From the NCBI RefSeq assembly GCF_009857475.1, contig NZ_WWCJ01000029.1, positions 1 through 59,103 on the forward strand: a DNA stretch of 59,103 bases, written 5' to 3'. The notes beneath the pieces are model-generated. The model searched no databases. It was not told where the DNA came from and worked only from the letters and a program-made list of their open reading frames with translations. Origin of the DNA: Pseudoduganella guangdongensis. Lineage in GTDB: Bacteria; Pseudomonadota; Gammaproteobacteria; Burkholderiales; Burkholderiaceae_D. The number at the start of each line of letters is the position of its first letter. The first letter of the stretch is position 1. This document shows positions 25,085 to 33,620 of this stretch, piece after piece. Made by a program: the position numbers and the translations under genes.

Positions 25085-26482
25085 TTAGTGGGTAGTTTGG
25101 GAATCGACCTGCAATTCCTGGTCGCTGGCGAAGGTCGCCATATTGGTTTCGCCCATGGCGCGGCTGGTCACCGTGCCGGCGGCAATCGAGCCGCTGACAT
25201 TGAGCGCGGTGCGTCCCATGTCGATCAGCGGTTCGATGGAAATCAGCAGCCCCGCCAGCGCCACCGGCAGGTTCATGGAGGACAGCACGATCAGCGCCGC
25301 AAAGGTGGCGCCGCCGCCCACCCCGGCCACGCCGACCGAGCCGATGGTGATGATGGCCAGCAGCGGCACCAGGAAGGCGGCCGTGAACGGGTCGATGCCC
25401 ACGGTGGGCGCGATCATCACCGCCAGCATGGCCGGATAAATGCCGGCGCAGCCGTTCTGGCCGATGGTGGCGCCAAACGAGGCGGCGAAGTTGGCGATGC
25501 CTTCCGGCGTGCCCAGGCGCTGGGTCTGGGTCGCCACGCTCATGGGAATGGCGCCCGCGCTGGTGCGCGAGGTGAAGGCGAAGGTCAGCACCGGCAAAAT
25601 CTTGCGCGTGTAGCGCAGGGGATTGAGGCCGCTGGCCGAGACCATGGCCAGGTGCACGCCGAACATCAGCAGCAGCGCGCAGTAGGACGCCAGCACGAAG
25701 CCGATCAGGTTCAGGATATCGGCATAGCTGGAGCTGGCCACCACCTGCGCCATCAGCGCGAACACGCCGTACGGGGTCAGGCGCAGCACCAGCGTCACCA
25801 CCCGCATCACGATGGTGTGCGCCACATGCACCGCATGGTCGAAGGAGGTGAAGTGCTCCGGCTTCTTCTCGGCGATGCCGATTGCCGCCACGCCGACGAA
25901 CACGGCGAACACCACCACCGCGATGGTGGAGGTCTTGCGCGCGCCCGTCATGTCGAGGAAGGGATTGCTCGGGATGAAGGACAGCAGCATGTTCGGCAGC
26001 GAAACGGCCTGGGCATCGGCCAGCTTGCCTTCCAGGTAGGCGCCGCGCGCCACTTCGGCCGCGTTGGCGGCCAGGCCGACCGCGCTCAGGTCGAATACTT
26101 TCGCCATCAGGACGCCGATCGCCGCCGCCACCGTGGTGGTCAGCATCAGGGTGCCGATGGTGAGGGCGCTGATCTTGCCCAGCGAGCTGGCGTTGCGCAG
26201 CTTGAGGATGGCCGACACGATGGACACCAGGATCAGCGGCATGACGATCATCTGCAGCAGCTTGACATAGCCGCTACCCACGATGTCGAGGTACTGGCCG
26301 GTCAGCTTGACCTCGGCGCTGCCGGCGCCGTACAGCGCTTGCAGTCCGGCGCCCATGGCGATCCCCACGCCCAGGGCGGTAAACACGCGCACCGTGAAAC
26401 TGGCATGGCGCCGCTGCTGCCACACGAGGAAGGCCAGCACGACGGCCGCGACGGCGAGGTTGAGGATCACTTGCAGGTTCAT
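25085..26482 (-). CDS. cation:cystine/amino acid symporter (TcyP-like)
   Basis: The 465-residue protein has about eight to ten membrane helices of the dicarboxylate/amino acid:cation symporter family (DAACS). Key parts are GSGYVKLLQMIVMPLILVSIVSAILKLR, LPNMLLSFIPSNPF, FTSRTSAGAIPMSVATQTQRLGTPEGIANFAASFGATIGQNGCAGIYPAMLAVMIAP and the final VGVAGVGGGATFAALIVLSSMNLPVALAGLLISIEPLIDMGRT. The TSRTSAGAIPMSV and NGCAGIYPAMLA pieces look like the cystine transporters TcyP/YdjN rather than GltP or DctA. It would import L-cystine with Na+ or H+. It heads an operon with a DsbA. Confidence 0.88.
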   Translation of the reverse strand: MNLQVILNLAVAAVVLAFLVWQQRRHASFTVRVFTALGVGIAMGAGLQALYGAGSAEVKLTGQYLDIVGSGYVKLLQMIVMPLILVSIVSAILKLRNASSLGKISALTIGTLMLTTTVAAAIGVLMAKVFDLSAVGLAANAAEVARGAYLEGKLADAQAVSLPNMLLSFIPSNPFLDMTGARKTSTIAVVVFAVFVGVAAIGIAEKKPEHFTSFDHAVHVAHTIVMRVVTLVLRLTPYGVFALMAQVVASSSYADILNLIGFVLASYCALLLMFGVHLAMVSASGLNPLRYTRKILPVLTFAFTSRTSAGAIPMSVATQTQRLGTPEGIANFAASFGATIGQNGCAGIYPAMLAVMIAPTVGIDPFTAAFLVPLLAIITIGSVGVAGVGGGATFAALIVLSSMNLPVALAGLLISIEPLIDMGRTALNVSGSIAAGTVTSRAMGETNMATFASDQELQVDSQTTH

Positions 26483-26585
26483 GAAGGGGGCGGCTTATTT
26501 TTTGGAATCGACAGATTCTAATGTAATTGGTGTAGTCTTGCCTATTTGCAGAACTGGGTTCCACGTCACTACGAAAGGAATAGCC

Positions 26586-28223
26586 ATGTCACAGCAAACG
26601 ATGACGGTGGGCGCCCGCCTGGCCCTGGGTTTCGGCCTGGTGCTGCTGTTGATGGCCGCCGTGTCCGGCCTGGGTATCTACAATATGCAGCGCATCCACG
26701 CCCAGCTGGAAAAAGTGGTGCAGCTGAACGTGGCCAAACTGGCCCACGTGCAGGATATGTCGGAAGCGGTGCATATCGTGGCGCGCGTCACGCGCACCGT
26801 GGTGCTGCTGACCGACGACGCGGCCATGCAGCGCGAGTTGCCTAAACTGCAGGCCGCGCGCGAACAGTACAACCGGGCCCAGGCCGCGCTTGACGCCCTG
26901 CCGGCCAGCGCCGAGGGCAAGGAAATCCGCGCCCGCATCGGCGCCCTGCAGCGGGAGGCGCGCCCGCTGACCGACCAGGTGCTGCAGCTGGCCGCGCAGC
27001 ACAAGGACGCCGAGGCGCTGGCGCTGCTGATGGAGCGTTCCGGCCCGGTCACCCAGCGCTGGCAGGATACGATGGACGAGGACGTGCAGCTGCAGCGCAA
27101 GCACAACGCGCGCGACGCGGCCGCCGCCAGCGAGGCCTATGCCGCCGCCCGCAACCTGATGCTGGCCATGAGCGTGCTGGCCCTGGTGGCCGGCGTGGCG
27201 GCAGCCACCCTGATCGCGCGCCGCCTGCTGCGCCAGCTGGGCGGCGAGCCGGACGTGGCGGCCGCCATTGCCGGCCGCATTGCCGCCGGCGACCTGACCG
27301 TGGCCGTGCACACCCGCCCCAACGACCAGGGCAGCATGATGCAGGCCATGGGCCTGATGCGCGACAGCCTGCTGCGCATCGTGTCCGAAGTGCGGCAGGG
27401 CACCGCCACCATCAACCACGCCGCCGGCGAAATCGCGGCCGGCAATATGGATTTGTCGGCGCGCACCGAGCAGCAGGCCAGCGCGCTGGAAGAAACCGCC
27501 TCCTCCATGGAGCAGCTGACCAGCGCCGTGCGCGAAAACGGCAGCCACGCGCGCCAGGCCAACGAGCTGGCGGCTGCCGCCACGGCGGTGGCGCAGCAGG
27601 GCGGCGCGGTGGTGGGGCAGGTGGTGCAGACCATGGGCAGCATCAGCGAGTCCTCGCACCGCATCGCCGACATCATCGGCGTGATCGACGGCATCGCCTT
27701 CCAGACCAATATCCTGGCCCTGAACGCCGCCGTGGAGGCGGCGCGCGCCGGGGAGCAGGGGCGCGGCTTTGCCGTGGTGGCAAGCGAGGTGCGCCAGCTG
27801 GCGCAGCGCTCGGCGGCCGCCGCCAAGGAAATCCGCGACCTGATCGTCGGCTCGGTGGCCCAGGTCGAGCAGGGCAGCGCCCTGGTGGCGCGCGCCGGCA
27901 GCACCATGGAGCAGGTGGTGGCGTCGGTGCAGCGGGTGGCGCACCTCATGCGCGACATCTCGGCCGCCGGCGCGGAGCAGGGCGCCGGCATCGAGCAGAT
28001 CAACCGCGCCGTGACGGAGATGGATTCGGTGACGCAGCAAAATGCCGCGCTGGTGGAGGAGGCCGCCTCAGCGGCCGACGCGCTGAAGCAGCAGGCGGCC
28101 CAGCTGGAGCGCGTGGTCGGCGTGTTCCGCCTGCACAGCCATCAGGAGGTGGCCAAGCGCACCGCCGCCAGCAGCAGGCCGACAAAGCAGGCGGCCGCGA
28201 TCAGTGCGCCGGCCAGCACATAG
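26586..28223 (+). CDS. methyl-accepting chemotaxis protein
   Basis: ATG 26586 gives 545 residues (the open frame upstream is not coding). Order: TM1 (about 12-32), a periplasmic four-helix-bundle ligand domain rich in Gln and Glu (about 33-185), TM2 (about 188-209), HAMP (LGGEPDVAAAIAGRIAAGDL, with a following linker), then the coiled-coil signalling domain whose tip reads AFQTNILALNAAVEAARAGEQGRGFAVVASEV. The ligand is unknown. No CheW, CheA or CheR gene is near. The 3' end overlaps the convergent DUF2970 gene by 82 bases, and there is no C-terminal CheR pentapeptide. Confidence 0.95.
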   Translation: MSQQTMTVGARLALGFGLVLLLMAAVSGLGIYNMQRIHAQLEKVVQLNVAKLAHVQDMSEAVHIVARVTRTVVLLTDDAAMQRELPKLQAAREQYNRAQAALDALPASAEGKEIRARIGALQREARPLTDQVLQLAAQHKDAEALALLMERSGPVTQRWQDTMDEDVQLQRKHNARDAAAASEAYAAARNLMLAMSVLALVAGVAAATLIARRLLRQLGGEPDVAAAIAGRIAAGDLTVAVHTRPNDQGSMMQAMGLMRDSLLRIVSEVRQGTATINHAAGEIAAGNMDLSARTEQQASALEETASSMEQLTSAVRENGSHARQANELAAAATAVAQQGGAVVGQVVQTMGSISESSHRIADIIGVIDGIAFQTNILALNAAVEAARAGEQGRGFAVVASEVRQLAQRSAAAAKEIRDLIVGSVAQVEQGSALVARAGSTMEQVVASVQRVAHLMRDISAAGAEQGAGIEQINRAVTEMDSVTQQNAALVEEAASAADALKQQAAQLERVVGVFRLHSHQEVAKRTAASSRPTKQAAAISAPAST

Positions 28224-28348
28224 GCCGGGCGCAGGGCGCCCACGTCGCGCTCGAAGTCGCTGCGGCGGCGCAGGCCGATGAAGGACCAGGCCACCGCCAG
28301 CAGGGTGGCGCCGAAGCCGCGCGGCGGTTTCTCGAGTTGCTTGTCCAT
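28142..28348 (-). CDS. DUF2970 small membrane protein
   Basis: ATG 28348 inside a longer frame gives a 68-residue protein, MDKQLEKPPRGFGATLLAVAWSF, then IGLRRRSDFERDVGALRPAYVLAGALIAAACFVGLLLAAVRL. A charged N-terminal amphipathic part, the SF-x-G-x-RRRSDFERD motif and one C-terminal membrane helix are the hallmarks of DUF2970. The function is unknown. The last 82 bases of its gene overlap the 3' end of the chemotaxis gene on the other strand. Upstream on its own strand a hairpin terminator (28397-28422) separates it from the next gene. Confidence 0.85.
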   Translation of the reverse strand: MDKQLEKPPRGFGATLLAVAWSFIGLRRRSDFERDVGALRPAYVLAGALIAAACFVGLLLAAVRLATS

Positions 28349-28396
28349 GTCGCTTCCTTTCAGGGTTGGGCTTATTGTGCGCCAGCCCCGCCTGGA

Positions 28397-28422
28397 AAAA
28401 CAGGCGCAGAAGCGCCTGTTTT
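28397..28422 (-). terminator. intrinsic terminator before DUF2970 gene
   Basis: AAAACAGGCGC-AGAA-GCGCCTGTTTT is a perfect stem with A/T tails on both sides. It lies 21 bases beyond the stop codon at 28443 on the minus strand, so it ends that gene's transcript; it can also work in the other direction. Confidence 0.75.
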
Positions 28423-28442
28423 CGACCGTATCAGGGCGCCTA

Positions 28443-29219
28443 TCAGCGGCCTGGGCCGGCGACCCGGCGCAGCGCCGCGCGCTGGCCGCCGGCCCAGTCC
28501 AGCCGCAGCAGGTCGGCGTCGCCCAGCGATTCCAGGCTGGCCGCCGCCTCGTCGCTGCCGCCGTCGGCGGTTTCCAGCATTTCCTCGTACAGCAGCGGAT
28601 AGTTTTGCACGCGCAGCATGACTTCCTCCGGCAGTTCGTCCTCCACCAGGGCGTCGCCCCAGGCCAGCAGGCGCCCGGCCATGGCCGCCAGCGCCGCCTG
28701 GCGGGCATGGCCGGGCGCCTGCTGCCCCAGCTGGGCGAAATCAGCCAGCGCCTGCTGCAACTGGCGCGTGTTGGCCGACAGGTGGCAGGCATAGGTGGCA
28801 AATTCACGCCCCAGCCGGCCCGGGCTGGCCAGCACCTCGCCGCCGGCCATGAACAGCAGGTGCCAGCTGGCCAGCAGGGCGTCGCCGCCCAGCACCAGGC
28901 CGCTGCCGCGCACCTGCCAGGGCTGGGCCGCTGCCAGCTGCGGCAGCGCGCGTTCGGCGCGCGCCACGCGCTCGTCGAGCTGCTGCAGCTGCTGGCGCCA
29001 GGCGCACTCGGCGCGGCTGCGGCGCAAATGGTCGAGCAGGGGCGGCGGCACCGGCGGCGCCGGGGTCGGCGTGCCCAGTGCGCGCCAGCCGGCAAAGGCC
29101 GGCAGCGCGGCCAGGCGCCCGGCCGCAGTGGGGGTGTGGGACAGCAGGTGGTGGCGTGGGCGCGGGTGGCGGCTGACAAGCCAGGGCGCGCCGGGTTTCA
29201 ACTGGAGCATCGAGTCCAT
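28443..29219 (-). CDS. hypothetical protein, Ala/Leu-rich
   Basis: ATG 29219 is chosen over 29264 because GAGGGAGGAAACC lies just upstream. The 258-residue product begins MDSMLQLKPGAPWLVSRHPRPRHHLL. Its middle is an Ala/Leu/Gln-rich helical region (about residues 70-130) with heptad-like spacing, followed by a Gly-rich stretch and another helical part up to the acidic PEEVMLRVQNYPLLYEEMLETADGG. No signal peptide is seen. I do not recognise a family. It lies downstream of the diguanylate cyclase with a 58-base gap, so both may be cotranscribed. Confidence 0.65.
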   Translation of the reverse strand: MDSMLQLKPGAPWLVSRHPRPRHHLLSHTPTAAGRLAALPAFAGWRALGTPTPAPPVPPPLLDHLRRSRAECAWRQQLQQLDERVARAERALPQLAAAQPWQVRGSGLVLGGDALLASWHLLFMAGGEVLASPGRLGREFATYACHLSANTRQLQQALADFAQLGQQAPGHARQAALAAMAGRLLAWGDALVEDELPEEVMLRVQNYPLLYEEMLETADGGSDEAAASLESLGDADLLRLDWAGGQRAALRRVAGPGR

Positions 29220-29277
29220 GGTTTCCTCCCTCAACTGTTGGGGAAATTCTGAACCTTTTACCAAGGCCCCGCAAGCC

Positions 29278-30198
29278 TCAGCGCATGCCGCAAATCCGGT
29301 TGCGGCCGGCGCGCTTGGCCTGGTACAGGGCGTCGTCGGCGCGTTTCAGCACGTCTTCGCCGCGCGCGTCGCCCGCCGCGAAGCCCGCCAGCCCGCCGCT
29401 GATGGTGACGCCGGCGCCGATGCTGCCCAGGGCCTGCAGGGCCTCGGCGACGCGCTGGCGCAGGCGCTCGGCGATCGGCGCGGCCTGCTCGCCGCTGGTG
29501 TGTGGCATCAGCACCACGAATTCATCGCCGCCCAGGCGCGCCGGGGCGTCGGTGCTGCGCAGCTCGCGCCGGCACACCTCGGCCGTGGTCTGCAGCACCG
29601 CGTCGCCCGCCAGGTGGCCGTGCGCATCGTTGACGCGCTTGAAATGGTCGATGTCGAACACCAGCGCCGTCAGCGGCGTGCCGTAGCGCTCGAAGGTGTC
29701 GTAGTGCTCGGCCAGCACCTGCAGCAGCTTGCGCCGGTTCAGCAAGCCGGACAGGGCGTCGATCTCGCTTTGCATGCGCAGCTGCACCTCCAGCTCCTTG
29801 CGCGCGGTGATGTTGCTGGCCACCCACAGCACGGCATCCTCGCCCGCCACGGCAAAGTCCAGCACCTGGATGCGCCCTTCGAACCACAGGCGCTGGCCGG
29901 GCCCCTCGCTCTCCAGGCCTTGGACATCGCAGGCCGCCAGGCTGTATTCGACAATGTGCAGGCCGTGGCTGTGCAGCGCGTGCTCGACTTCCTGCAGGAA
30001 CCAGTCGGCCTTGTCCGGCGCCAGCACGTCGTGCACGCACTTGCCGATCAGGCCCGCGCCGTCGTGGTAGTAGCGCGTGTCGATGCCGCCGAAAATGGCG
30101 ATGTAGCGGCCGCTGCGCGTCAGGACAAAGGCCGGATCGGGCAGGGCGCGCAGGATGGCAGCGAGTTGGTCGCCGAAAAATAGTGTTTCATCACGCAT
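29278..30198 (-). CDS. PAS-GGDEF diguanylate cyclase
   Basis: The 306-residue protein starts with a PAS-like sensor (residues about 5-135: LAAILRALPDPAFVLTRSGRYIAIFGG, then GKCVHDVLAPD and VLWVASNITARKELEVQL). A GGDEF domain follows: DALSGLLNRRKLLQVL, FDIDHFKRVNDAHGHLAGDAVL and RLGGDEFVVLM with the active loop at residues 223-227. The inhibitory I-site RSTD (214-217) is five residues upstream, so product inhibition is expected. It makes c-di-GMP from two GTP. No membrane segment is present, so it is cytoplasmic, with an unknown signal at the PAS part. Confidence 0.94.
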   Translation of the reverse strand: MRDETLFFGDQLAAILRALPDPAFVLTRSGRYIAIFGGIDTRYYHDGAGLIGKCVHDVLAPDKADWFLQEVEHALHSHGLHIVEYSLAACDVQGLESEGPGQRLWFEGRIQVLDFAVAGEDAVLWVASNITARKELEVQLRMQSEIDALSGLLNRRKLLQVLAEHYDTFERYGTPLTALVFDIDHFKRVNDAHGHLAGDAVLQTTAEVCRRELRSTDAPARLGGDEFVVLMPHTSGEQAAPIAERLRQRVAEALQALGSIGAGVTISGGLAGFAAGDARGEDVLKRADDALYQAKRAGRNRICGMR

Positions 30199-30256
30199 GG
30201 CACGACGTTAGCAGAGCCCGGCAATTCGGCAAAAAATTGTTACCAAAAACTTATGC

Positions 30257-30862
30257 TTATTCACAGTCGGCGTCGGCATCCTGCTGCCACGCCAGCTGGC
30301 CGCCGGCCGCCTCGTTCAGGCGCGCCACCAGGGCCGGCGCCGCGCCCTCGGCCAGGCGGAAGGCGACCGTGACCGCCTGCCCGTGCGCCACCGCCAGCAG
30401 CTCGGCGCCGGCCGCCGCCAGTTCGCGCCGCAGCATGCCTTCCAGCGCGTAGGGCAGGCTGCAGCGCAGCGCCGTGTAGCGCACGATGGCCACTTTCTCC
30501 ACCGTCAGCAAGGCTTGCGCCACCGCGTCGGTGTAGGCGCGCACCAGGCCGCCCGCGCCCAGCTTGACCCCGCCGTAATAGCGCACCACCGCCGCCAGCA
30601 CGCCTTCCAGGTCCTGGTGGCGCAGCACGTCCAGCATGGGGCGCCCGGCAGTGCCGCCCGGTTCGCCGTCGTCCACCGCCGCCGACTGGCCGCCCGCCAG
30701 CAGGGCCCAGCAGACGTGGGCCGCGCCCGGATGCGCGGCGCGCAGGCGGGCCACGATGGCTTGCGCCGCCGCGCGGTCGGCGACCGGGTGGATATAGCCT
30801 AGAAAGCGACTTTTCTTGATCAAAAGCTCACTCGTAGCAGGGGAGGCGATGGTTTGTGGCAT
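30257..30862 (-). CDS. yigZ: YigZ/IMPACT-family protein
   Basis: The 201-residue protein has the family pattern: KKSRFLGYIHPVADRAAAQAIVARLRAAHPGAAHVCWALLA, the hallmark DDGEPGGTAGRPMLDVLRHQDLEGVLAAVVRYYGGVKLGAGGLVRAYTDAV, and the C-terminal ferredoxin-like half. The IMPACT fold binds nucleic acid or ribosome-related partners; the bacterial role is not settled. It starts divergent from the 526-residue unknown gene, with a 72-base gap. Confidence 0.93.
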   Translation of the reverse strand: MPQTIASPATSELLIKKSRFLGYIHPVADRAAAQAIVARLRAAHPGAAHVCWALLAGGQSAAVDDGEPGGTAGRPMLDVLRHQDLEGVLAAVVRYYGGVKLGAGGLVRAYTDAVAQALLTVEKVAIVRYTALRCSLPYALEGMLRRELAAAGAELLAVAHGQAVTVAFRLAEGAAPALVARLNEAAGGQLAWQQDADADCE

Positions 30863-30934
30863 GGGGCCAACATGATACCGCCTTTAGCCTGTGGCATGGC
30901 TTACAATGCTGTTGCAACTTTTCCAACAAGAAAT

Positions 30935-32515
30935 ATGGCGGCGACTTTCCGAATCCGGACCTTGGGCGTACAGGCAGGCTCGCAGCGCGAGCGGGTCGAA
31001 GCACGCCTGATGCTTTTGTTCCGCCGCCCGCTGGAAGCGGTGCGCCCGGTGGCCGACGGCAACGGCGCCCTGCTGAAGAAAGGCCTGGACCTGGACAGCG
31101 CGGTGCGCTACCGCGACGCGCTGGCGCGCTGCGGCTGCGACAGCGTGATCGAGGAGGACAGCGTGCTGCCGGTGGCGCGCGCCACCCTGGCCGAATACGC
31201 CACCTTGCTGCAGGCGCAGCTGCAGGCGCTCGACCCCGGCCGGCGCTGGCAATTCATCGCCGCCGACAGCGAGTTGTTCGGCGTGCCCGGCCCGGCCTCG
31301 CCCTATCCGCTGGAACTGCTGGTGCCGCTTGAGCGCATGTACCAGGAATGGCTGGCCGCCACGCCCGCCGCCAGCGAAGACTTGCTGCGCTACACGGCCG
31401 GCATGGTCCTGATGGGCAACACGCCCGGCATGGTGGAGGAGGCCGCGCGCCACCTGCTGCCCACGGTGCGCAACAGCGCCGAGCGCGGGCAAGCCATGCT
31501 GGCCGCCGCGCGCGGCTACTCGCCGCTCCTGTTCCGCCCCCTGTGCGAGGGGCTGGAGGTGGGCCTGGTCTACCAGCGCGGCAGCGTGGTGCACCGCGTG
31601 GCGCAAGCCCACCTGGACGCCTGGGACATGAACGAGGAGGCCGCTTTCGAGGCCGCGTTTGCCAACCTGCGCGCCCGTTCCAGCCTGCCGCTGCAGTCTT
31701 CGCCGCAGGGCGTGTTCGGCGGCCTGTGGGACGACGGCTACGATTCCTCGCGCATGCTGCTGCCGGAGCTGTTCAGCGGCCTGGTGAGCCACGGCCGCCC
31801 GGTGGCGATGGTGCCCACGCGCGGCCTGCTGATGGTGTGCAGCGACAAGAACGACATCGCGCTGGAAGCCATGCTGAAAGCCGCCATCGACGCCATGCGC
31901 GAAGAGAAGATGCTGACCCCGCGCATGCTGCGCCTGGTGGACGGCCGCTGGCAGCCCTTCGTGCCGGCGGCCCTCAGCCGGCGCCTGAACAGCTTGGCGA
32001 AATACGCCGAGAGCAACGACTACCGCCTGCAGAAGGAGCTGCTCAAGGCGCGCACCGCGGCCAGCGGCCAGGACCTGTACGTCGCCACCTATATGGTCGG
32101 CAAGACCGGCCCCGAGCAGCGCCGCACCAGCGCCTGCACCTGGACGCGCGGCGTGCCCAGCCTGCTGCCCAAGACCGACCTGCTGTGCTTTACCGACCCG
32201 GCCAGCGGCGCGCCGCCCATCACCGTGAGCTGGGACGAGGCGCTGCCGGTGATCGGCGCCCTGCTGCAGCGCACCGACGATTGCCCGCCGCGCTACCTGG
32301 CCGACGGCTTCCCCAACGCCCTGCAGCTGGCGCAGCTGGCCGAATACGCCGCCGCCGCGCGCCGCGCCGCCCAGGAGCTGGCGCGCGCGCAGGCCGCCGC
32401 CCACGCCCAGGAACACGCGCCCACCGTCATCCTGGCGCCCGCGCGCCCGGCCTGGTACTCGCTGCGCACGGTGCTGGGGCGCTGGGCCGACGCCAAGTCC
32501 GCCCATGCTCGATAA
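30935..32515 (+). CDS. hypothetical protein, two-part
   Basis: ATG 30935 (MAATFRIRTLGVQAGSQRERV) is preferred over the frame start at 30854, because the latter has poor ribosome context. The 526-residue protein begins with a small alpha/beta piece (FRIRTLGVQAGSQRERVEARLMLLFRRPLEAVRPV, about 5-60, ending in VIEED) that resembles short domains found in several proteobacterial proteins and involved in ligand sensing. The rest is soluble and helical. One part reads LLPELFSGLVSHGRPVAMVPTRGLLMVCSDKNDIALEAML, similar in style to DUF1444. No catalytic motif is seen. It overlaps the next gene by 11 bases, so they form an operon. Confidence 0.7.
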   Translation: MAATFRIRTLGVQAGSQRERVEARLMLLFRRPLEAVRPVADGNGALLKKGLDLDSAVRYRDALARCGCDSVIEEDSVLPVARATLAEYATLLQAQLQALDPGRRWQFIAADSELFGVPGPASPYPLELLVPLERMYQEWLAATPAASEDLLRYTAGMVLMGNTPGMVEEAARHLLPTVRNSAERGQAMLAAARGYSPLLFRPLCEGLEVGLVYQRGSVVHRVAQAHLDAWDMNEEAAFEAAFANLRARSSLPLQSSPQGVFGGLWDDGYDSSRMLLPELFSGLVSHGRPVAMVPTRGLLMVCSDKNDIALEAMLKAAIDAMREEKMLTPRMLRLVDGRWQPFVPAALSRRLNSLAKYAESNDYRLQKELLKARTAASGQDLYVATYMVGKTGPEQRRTSACTWTRGVPSLLPKTDLLCFTDPASGAPPITVSWDEALPVIGALLQRTDDCPPRYLADGFPNALQLAQLAEYAAAARRAAQELARAQAAAHAQEHAPTVILAPARPAWYSLRTVLGRWADAKSAHAR

Positions 32516-33620
32516 CAACGCCCTGGTGGCCGCCGCCACCCCGGTCTTCCTGCTGCTGATCGGCGCCGAAGCCTGGCTGGCGCGGCGCCGCCGCATCGCC
32601 GCCTACACCCTGGCCGACAGCCTGACCAGCATGGCCTGCGGCATCTGGACCGTGACCCTGGAAGTGTTCACCAAGGCCGCCTGGCTGCTGGCCTATGCCT
32701 GGGTGTTCCAGCACCTAGCGCCCTGGCAGGCGGACCCCGCCTCGGCCTGGACCTGGCTCTGGTCCTTCGTCGCCTTCGATTTCGTTTATTACTGGGCGCA
32801 CCGCTGGTCGCACGAGATCAACCTGCTATGGGCGGTGCACGCGCCGCACCACCAGAGCGAGGAATTCAACCTGACCACGGCGCTGCGCCAGGGCGCCTTC
32901 CAGGACTTGCTGCACGCGCCGCTGTTCATGCTGCTGGCGCTGCTGGGCTGCCCGCCCGGCGTCTTCATCCTCCAGCTCACGCTGAGCAAGTTCTACCAGT
33001 TCTGGATTCACACCCGCCTGGTGGGCCGGATGCCGCTGCTGGAAGGCATCCTCAACACGCCCAGCGCGCACCGCGTGCACCACGCCGTGAACGAGGTCTA
33101 CCTGGACCGCAACTACGGCGGCACCCTGATGCTGTGGGACCGCCTGTTCGGCACCTGGATCGACGAGGGCGAGGAATGCGTGTACGGCGTGCGCAAGGGC
33201 GCGCCGGGCTGGAACGCGCTGTGGGCCCAGTTCACCTGGCCGGCCGTGATGTGGCAGGATGCGCGCCGCGCCGCGCGCTGGCGCGACAAGCTGGCGCTCT
33301 GCTTCCGCCGCACCGGCTGGCGCCCGGCCGACGTCGCCGCCGCCGACCCCTGGCCGCCCTTCGCGCTGCCGGCCGCGCGCCTGTGCCGCGCCACCCGCGC
33401 CGGCAGCGAAGGCCGGCGCTGGACGGTGGCCGCCGTACTGTGCTTCCTGGCCGCTGTGCTGCTGCAGAACCAGCTGGTGACGCACGCCGCCAGCTTGGCC
33501 TGGCTGCCCAAGCTGGCGCTGGTGGGCGCGGTTACGGCGGCGCTGCTGCTGTTGGCGTACTGCCTGCAGCCGCGCGGCGCTGCTGCCGCCAGCGCGCCAG
33601 CCAGAACACCGGCAGGCTGA
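32505..33620 (+). CDS. sterol desaturase / fatty acid hydroxylase family
   Basis: The 371-residue protein has four to six membrane helices and three His boxes of the non-haem di-iron hydroxylase fold: HRWSHE (about 102), HAPHHQSEE (about 112-120) and HRVHH (near 185). The sequence NTPSAHRVHHAVNEVYLDRNYGGTLMLWDRLFGTWIDE is typical. It would hydroxylate or desaturate a lipid. An extra C-terminal region of about 100 residues has two more helices and a Pro/Ala tail. Its ATG overlaps the unknown gene upstream by 11 bases. The 3' end overlaps the convergent permease gene by 89 bases. Confidence 0.92.
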   Translation: MLDNNALVAAATPVFLLLIGAEAWLARRRRIAAYTLADSLTSMACGIWTVTLEVFTKAAWLLAYAWVFQHLAPWQADPASAWTWLWSFVAFDFVYYWAHRWSHEINLLWAVHAPHHQSEEFNLTTALRQGAFQDLLHAPLFMLLALLGCPPGVFILQLTLSKFYQFWIHTRLVGRMPLLEGILNTPSAHRVHHAVNEVYLDRNYGGTLMLWDRLFGTWIDEGEECVYGVRKGAPGWNALWAQFTWPAVMWQDARRAARWRDKLALCFRRTGWRPADVAAADPWPPFALPAARLCRATRAGSEGRRWTVAAVLCFLAAVLLQNQLVTHAASLAWLPKLALVGAVTAALLLLAYCLQPRGAAAASAPARTPAG

